Shown here: positions 60,217 to 64,000 of the stretch, piece by piece | Numbering within the stretch: position 1 is the first letter of the stretch | How the letters are laid out: each line of letters begins with the position of its first letter | Assembly: GCF_030548175.1 (NCBI RefSeq) | Contig: NZ_JAUORX010000008.1 | Span: forward strand, 1-64,000 | Origin: Cognatishimia sp. 1_MG-2023 | Lineage (GTDB): Bacteria; Pseudomonadota; Alphaproteobacteria; Rhodobacterales; Rhodobacteraceae | Length of the DNA: 64,000 nucleotides | Direction: 5' to 3' | The notes under the pieces: generated by a model | The model's input: only the letters and a program-made list of their open reading frames with translations | Told to the model about the DNA's origin: nothing | Databases searched by the model: none | Position numbers and translations under genes: made by a program

Positions 60217-61302
60217 ATGACCTGGCTAGCGACAAGAATGTCGACCTATCAGATGAACTATTTCCTGCGCAGCGGTGTGTCTGAGGCCTCGCTTGAATTG
60301 CAACGTGCGGGGCAGGAGTTATCGACTGGGCGTCGTGCAGATATTTTCGGTGATCTGGGGCCGCGGGCCGGTGTCGCGATCACGATGCGCGCACGCGAAG
60401 AAAGCACGCAATCCTATCTGTGGTCCAATAATGTTCTGGAAAACAAGCTAGAGGCGACTTTGGCTTCTGTGGAAACGATCAGAGATTCCGTTCAAGACGT
60501 GCTTGAAACAGTTATCCTGAACAAGTCCAAGCCGACGACAAGTGCTGACGCAATGCAGTCACAAGCACGCGCCGCTTTAGAGACTGTTCTTGCAACGTTG
60601 AATGTAAACTATAACGGTGAACATCTTTTTGCAGGGATAGCGAGCGATAGCCCTCCGATGAACCGATGGGACGCTGTAAATGCAACCACGGGTTTGTCTC
60701 CAGAAGGGGTTATGAATGCAATCGTCGGTACAGGTCCGACCGATCAAGCCACTGCCCTTAGTATGATTGCCGAGTTGGATTTGGCGTTTAGCTCGCAGCA
60801 TACTGGTAACCCCAACTACAATTTTGAATCGACATTCTACCAGGGGACACCTGAATTAGATGGTCTCGGCCAACCTAGCGAGCGTATTTCTGGTCGCTTG
60901 GATGTGGGGCAAGTGCTGCCTTATGGCGTTCAGGGGAATGACGAAGGCATTCGTGATATCATCAAGGGGTTGGCGATGGTTGTGTCTGTTGACCTATCAA
61001 CCATGACCGATGAAGACGCGTATGGTGCTTGGATGGATGAGGCGACAAGTGCTCTTGCTAATGGTGTCCAGAGCACATTGGATGATGCAGCGCAGATAGG
61101 TTTTAACCAACAGGTTGTGGAAAAGGCCAAAACCCGACTAGAGGCCCTTTCGGTAATCCAGCGTACTCAGATTGCGACCTACGAAAACATAGACCCTTAT
61201 GAGGTCGCAACAAAAATGTCGGCCCTCGAAACGCAACTCCAGGCGAGTTATAGCGTTTCAGGCCGACTTTCTGGTCTCTCAATACTGAATTGGTTGAGGT
61301 AA
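60217..61302 (+). CDS. flgL: Hook-filament junction protein FlgL (HAP3)
   Basis: A 361-residue hook-associated protein. After MTWLATRMSTYQMNYFLRSG it has ASLELQRAGQELSTGRRADI with FGDLGPRAGVAITM, the flagellin-like N-terminal region, and ends with ALETQLQASYSVSGRLSGLS ILNWL (flagellin-like C-terminus). The first codons follow GGGAGG. It converges with the FtcR-like gene (14-bp gap with G+C-rich inverted sequence). Function: joins FlgK to the filament. Confidence 0.9.
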   Translation: MTWLATRMSTYQMNYFLRSGVSEASLELQRAGQELSTGRRADIFGDLGPRAGVAITMRAREESTQSYLWSNNVLENKLEATLASVETIRDSVQDVLETVILNKSKPTTSADAMQSQARAALETVLATLNVNYNGEHLFAGIASDSPPMNRWDAVNATTGLSPEGVMNAIVGTGPTDQATALSMIAELDLAFSSQHTGNPNYNFESTFYQGTPELDGLGQPSERISGRLDVGQVLPYGVQGNDEGIRDIIKGLAMVVSVDLSTMTDEDAYGAWMDEATSALANGVQSTLDDAAQIGFNQQVVEKAKTRLEALSVIQRTQIATYENIDPYEVATKMSALETQLQASYSVSGRLSGLSILNWLR

Positions 61303-61316
61303 CTGGTTAGGGCGCG

Positions 61317-62060
61317 CTAGGCGCGCGCCTCAACCGGTGCGATTTGAGCAAGGTTTTCAAGTGGAACGTCAATTGTTTCGGGCGTGCTCAGTTTATAGCC
61401 GCGGCCATGAATAGTCTCGATGTACTGCGCGCCACTTTCGGCTGCGGCAGCAATCTTTTTACGTAGTTTGCAGATGTAGACATCAATCACTTTGTCAAAA
61501 GGCTGATCCGCGCTCATTCCATAGACCGCATCATAGATGGCGTTCTTTGAAATCACCTTGTTCGAATTCAAAGCAAGGTGCTGAAAGATCGAATGCTCAC
61601 GCTTGCTGAGCTTGATCCGTGCGCCAGAAACCAATGGATCGCGACCATCAAAATACGCCGTGACTTCACCCACGATCACGCTCTCGGACGCGTGGCCATG
61701 AGAGCGGCGAACGATTGAATTTATGCGCGCAAAGACTTCGGAGCCTTTGATTGGACTAACGATAACGTCATCCGCACCCCGATCAAGAGCGGCTGCCGTA
61801 TCGGCTGAGTTTCGAAAATCTCGCAATACAATCAACGGATTGTCACATCCAGAGGTGCGGATGGCGCGGATTTGTTTGTGTGTGTTGGGCGACTCTCCAA
61901 TTAGGATCGCTCGATGTTCACATCCGGGCTGCGTCAATGGCGCAAGCCCAGTTTCAAAAAATTCCTCGCCGACAAAAAGTGGCTGTAAGCCGACATTTTC
62001 TAACTCTGACGCGAGGGATGCCCGACGCTTTTCACGTGGTTCAAAAACATAGGTACGCAT
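61317..62060 (-). CDS. ftcR: FtcR-like OmpR-type flagellar regulator with degenerate receiver
   Basis: A 247-residue protein. The C-terminal OmpR-type winged helix has AYFDGRDPLVSGARIKLSKR, EHSIFQHLALNSNKVISKNA, IYDAVYGMSADQPFDKVIDV and YICKLRKKIAAAAESGAQYI, ending ETIHGRGYKL. The FDGRDP-x-(V/I)-x-G and AxYGM segments match FtcR of Brucella and Rem of Sinorhizobium. In the receiver half, the Asp expected near residue 54 is absent (RAILIGESPNTH) and the conserved Lys is missing (VIVSPIKGSE), so phosphorylation is not expected. It is divergent from flgI with two CtrA boxes in between. Identity by motif memory. Confidence 0.8.
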   Translation of the reverse strand: MRTYVFEPREKRRASLASELENVGLQPLFVGEEFFETGLAPLTQPGCEHRAILIGESPNTHKQIRAIRTSGCDNPLIVLRDFRNSADTAAALDRGADDVIVSPIKGSEVFARINSIVRRSHGHASESVIVGEVTAYFDGRDPLVSGARIKLSKREHSIFQHLALNSNKVISKNAIYDAVYGMSADQPFDKVIDVYICKLRKKIAAAAESGAQYIETIHGRGYKLSTPETIDVPLENLAQIAPVEARA

Positions 62061-62150
62061 GGCGACCGCAGCTCCACTTTATTTATGTTATTCATTATCG
62101 CTAGCAAGGATAAAAAATCTATTCAACAATAAAAGGAAAAATAACCAAGA

Positions 62151-62165
62151 TTAATTTTTAATTAA
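62151..62165. promoter_or_regulatory. Perfect CtrA box between ftcR and flgI (distal)
   Basis: TTAATTTTTAATTAA matches TTAA-N7-TTAA, 91 bp from the ftcR start and 101 bp before flgI. It is very A+T-rich, so the chance of coincidence is larger than for its neighbour at 62194. Confidence 0.6.
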
Positions 62166-62193
62166 AGCAAGGTTAAAGAAAGATAATTCAAGT

Positions 62194-62208
62194 TTAAGTG
62201 CGGGTTAA
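62194..62208. promoter_or_regulatory. Perfect CtrA box upstream of flgI (proximal)
   Basis: TTAAGTGCGGGTTAA matches TTAA-N7-TTAA with a mixed spacer, 58 bp before the flgI start. Likely controls flgI-flgJ and possibly ftcR. Confidence 0.75.
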
Positions 62209-62265
62209 TATAGACGAGACAAGAATAAATTGTTAATCTTTGGGTGGGCATAGAGGAAAGATCCT

Positions 62266-63402
62266 ATGGAGCAGTACCAAAAATTTCCCAAACGCCTGTA
62301 CGCAGGGTTAGGGCGCATTCTAATGGTGGTTGGAATGCTCTCCTTCGCCGTGTCTGCGGCAGCAGAGGTGCGGATCAAGGATATTGCGAGCTTTGAAGGT
62401 GTGCGCGAGAACCATCTGATCGGTTATGGGCTTGTTGTTGGCTTAAGTGGAACGGGCGATAAGCTGTCTAATAGCCCGTTTACCCGTGAATCCATGCGCG
62501 GGATGCTGGAACGCTTGGGTGTTGCCAACATTGATGCGAACCTGCTGAAAACCAAAAACACTGCGGCCGTCATGGTAACGTCCAAATTACCACCGTTTGC
62601 ACGCCGAGGAGCGCCAATTGATGTCACTGTTTCTTCGTTAGGTGATGCATCCAGTTTGCGCGGGGGTACGCTTTTGGTGACCCCGTTGTCTGGTGCGGAT
62701 GGCGAAGTTTATGCAGTTGCTCAAGGGGCCATTGCCGTTTCAGGTTTCAGGGCCGAAGGCAACGCAGCAACGATTACCGAGGGAGTGCCAACAATGGCAC
62801 GCATCGACAATGGCGCCATTGTCGAGCGCGAAGTTGGCTTTAGTTTGAGCGAGCTTAATAGTTTTCGGATAGCCTTGCGGACCCCCGACTTTACGACAGC
62901 CACGCGTATGCGTGATGTGGTCAATATGGAACTGGGTGCGCAATACGCTAACGTCTTGGATCCTGGCACTGTGGAAGTACAGGTCGAAAATAAGGCGAAT
63001 GTTGCAGAGTTTGTTTCTGTTATTGAAAACCTAACCGTTACTCCCGACTCCGTCGCACGTGTTGTTGTAGATGAGAAATCAGGTACAATTGTAATTGGGT
63101 CAAACGTGCGGATTGGCCAAGTTGCCATCAGCCAGGGTGGCCTAACAGTCAAAGTGCGTGAACGGTTTAATGTTAGTCAGCCGGAGCCTATTTCGATTGG
63201 CGGAACAACTGTTGTCATCCCGGACACCGAATTGGATGTCGAAGAGAAAGATAGCAAGTTCACGATCCTAGAAGGCGATGTCAGTCTGCAGGATTTGGTC
63301 GACGGCCTGAATGCGATTGGGGTTGGCGCGCGGCAAACCATTTCAATATTGCAGGCTATTAAGTCCTCTGGTGCACTGCATGCGGACTTGGAGATTATCT
63401 AA
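62266..63402 (+). CDS. flgI: Flagellar P-ring protein FlgI
   Basis: A 378-residue periplasmic ring protein. A signal sequence ends in VSAAAEVRIKDIASFEGVRE, followed by LIGYGLVVGLSGTGDKLSNS, the FlgI signature. Other typical parts are RRGAPIDVTVSSLGDASSLR, GGTLLVTPLSGADGEVYAVA (with QGAIAVSGF) and NAIGVGARQTISILQAIKSS near the end. Two CtrA boxes precede it. It overlaps the flgJ start by 1 bp. Confidence is very high. Confidence 0.96.
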   Translation: MEQYQKFPKRLYAGLGRILMVVGMLSFAVSAAAEVRIKDIASFEGVRENHLIGYGLVVGLSGTGDKLSNSPFTRESMRGMLERLGVANIDANLLKTKNTAAVMVTSKLPPFARRGAPIDVTVSSLGDASSLRGGTLLVTPLSGADGEVYAVAQGAIAVSGFRAEGNAATITEGVPTMARIDNGAIVEREVGFSLSELNSFRIALRTPDFTTATRMRDVVNMELGAQYANVLDPGTVEVQVENKANVAEFVSVIENLTVTPDSVARVVVDEKSGTIVIGSNVRIGQVAISQGGLTVKVRERFNVSQPEPISIGGTTVVIPDTELDVEEKDSKFTILEGDVSLQDLVDGLNAIGVGARQTISILQAIKSSGALHADLEII

Positions 63403-63695
63403 TGGTTGAAATTACCGGAATGTCCACGCTGTCGCAGGCCAAAGTGCATCAGCAGTCGCAAGCATTAAGTGAAAAAGAACTGGAATCTGCAAAAGAATTC
63501 GAAGCAGTGTTCCTAGCCCAATTCGTTGATGAGATGATGAAGACTGTTGATGTTGGTGTGTCCACAGGCGGCAAAGATGGTGAGATGTGGCGTTCTTTCA
63601 TGTCAGATGCATTGTCCCAGGGTTTGGTTGATCGGGGCGGCTTGGGTTTGGCTGCGAATATTGGTCAGGTGATTTCAGCTTATAAGCGGCCTTAA
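63402..63695 (+). CDS. flgJ: FlgJ-type rod-binding protein (N-terminal domain only)
   Basis: A 97-residue protein with just the rod-binding part of FlgJ: SAKEFEAVFLAQFVDEMMKT and DGEMWRSFMSDALSQGLVDR, then GGLGLAANIGQVI. The C-terminal muramidase domain of enterobacterial FlgJ is absent, as is normal in alphaproteobacteria, where another enzyme opens the peptidoglycan. It overlaps the flgI stop and is followed by the partial gene at 63717. Confidence 0.9.
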   Translation: MVEITGMSTLSQAKVHQQSQALSEKELESAKEFEAVFLAQFVDEMMKTVDVGVSTGGKDGEMWRSFMSDALSQGLVDRGGLGLAANIGQVISAYKRP

Positions 63696-63716
63696 GAGTC
63701 TGAAGGAGGCTTAACA

Positions 63717-64000
63717 ATGATTGCAGCGCGTCAATTCAGACTAGGTGAACGTCAGAAAAAAGGCGGAGTAGGTGAGCCTACCGAGCGAGACATTCAAAAC
63801 ATCGACGATTTCACTGGCAAAATTTCTGAAGCGATTGATTTGCTGCGAAAGGAAATCAACGCAATAAATGAGGGCAACTTAAATATTGTCAGTGACCTAT
63901 TTGAGGATAAATCGAATATCCTAAAATGGTTAGAGTTGAAGATGCCTTTGGTTGAGCCATTTATTCGCAAAGATGCTGCGTTGGCACGCAAGCTTCCGGA
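63717..64000 (+). CDS. Partial flagellar-operon gene (possible FlgN-type chaperone)
   Basis: An open frame from ATG 63717 (GGAGG seven bases before) that runs off the right edge, 94 codons visible. The product is hydrophilic and helical (SEAIDLLRKEINAINEGNLN; WLELKMPLVEPFIRKDAALA), as in the short chaperones of FlgK/FlgL that follow flgJ in several alphaproteobacteria. The incomplete sequence does not allow a firm name. It is likely co-transcribed with flgI-flgJ. Confidence 0.5.
   Translation, partial: MIAARQFRLGERQKKGGVGEPTERDIQNIDDFTGKISEAIDLLRKEINAINEGNLNIVSDLFEDKSNILKWLELKMPLVEPFIRKDAALARKLP

Noticed and set aside
1-64000. CRISPR arrays, tRNA or rRNA genes, prophage or insertion sequences
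   Set aside because: No regular repeat-spacer arrays, tRNA-like cloverleafs, transposase or integrase genes were seen in the reading.

Overview
The window looks like part of a large extrachromosomal replicon (plasmid or chromid) of a marine Rhodobacterales/Roseobacter-group alphaproteobacterium. Supporting signs are flaF and flbT, a MotE-like protein, CtrA-type TTAA-N7-TTAA boxes, a ChrR/RpoE (ECF11-type) pair with the cfa/DUF1365/FAD-oxidoreductase operon, a monomeric NADP-isocitrate dehydrogenase, TRAP transport and a MucR/Ros regulator. No rRNA, tRNA, CRISPR array or intact insertion sequence was seen.

Layout. (1) 1-7.1 kb is an accessory catabolic island: the N-terminal half of a probable aerobic-type reductive dehalogenase (cut by the window edge) behind a TRAP transporter operon (dctPQM) with a divergent MarR regulator, then an aldehyde dehydrogenase and an AraC-type regulator. 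(2) 7.2-16.4 kb is flagellar block A: motE, a DUF6468-like gene, fliM and fliL on the minus strand; fliF-fliH-fliN-fliP and fliG on the plus strand; then DUF1217, flbT and flaF on the minus strand, with no flagellin gene beside them. (3) 16.7-31.8 kb carries a receiver protein with a degenerate GGDEF-like C-terminus, icd, an EF-G-like GTPase, a probable DUF1612 regulator, a LacI-type repressor divergent from gap with paired operators, and the RpoE-ChrR singlet-oxygen type locus with two back-to-back TGATCC-N18 promoters. (4) 31.9-36.2 kb is a replication/partition module: parB, parA, three copies of a perfect 17-bp palindrome (candidate parS), a 22-bp iteron array and a Rep_3-type initiator. 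(5) 36.7-42 kb is a phosphorelay: a second receiver/degenerate-GGDEF protein, an HPt protein, a PhnD-PAS-PAS histidine kinase and a CheY-like receiver. (6) 42-64 kb is flagellar block B: fliJ-like, motA, motB, mucR, an atypical OmpR-type regulator, an RpoH-like sigma factor, fliK, flgD, a second FliL-like gene, flgH-A-G-F, a secreted helical-repeat protein, flgE-K-L, an FtcR-like regulator, flgI, flgJ and the start of a further gene.

How it fits together. The flagellar promoters share eight perfect TTAA-N7-TTAA boxes, so a CtrA-type activator very likely drives both flagellar blocks and also the HPt/kinase, the second receiver protein, the atypical OmpR-type regulator and the sigma factor. 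Two regulators (FtcR-like and the 47.4-kb gene) have lost receiver phosphorylation residues. The most unusual features are the flagellum-linked phosphorelay with paired degenerate-GGDEF response regulators, the RpoH-like sigma factor co-transcribed with fliK-flgD, and a plasmid-type replication module lying between two halves of a flagellar gene cluster next to central-metabolism genes. Export gate, rod and ATPase genes (flhA, flhB, fliQ, fliR, fliI, flgB, flgC, fliE) and flagellin are not in the window and presumably lie to the right or elsewhere.
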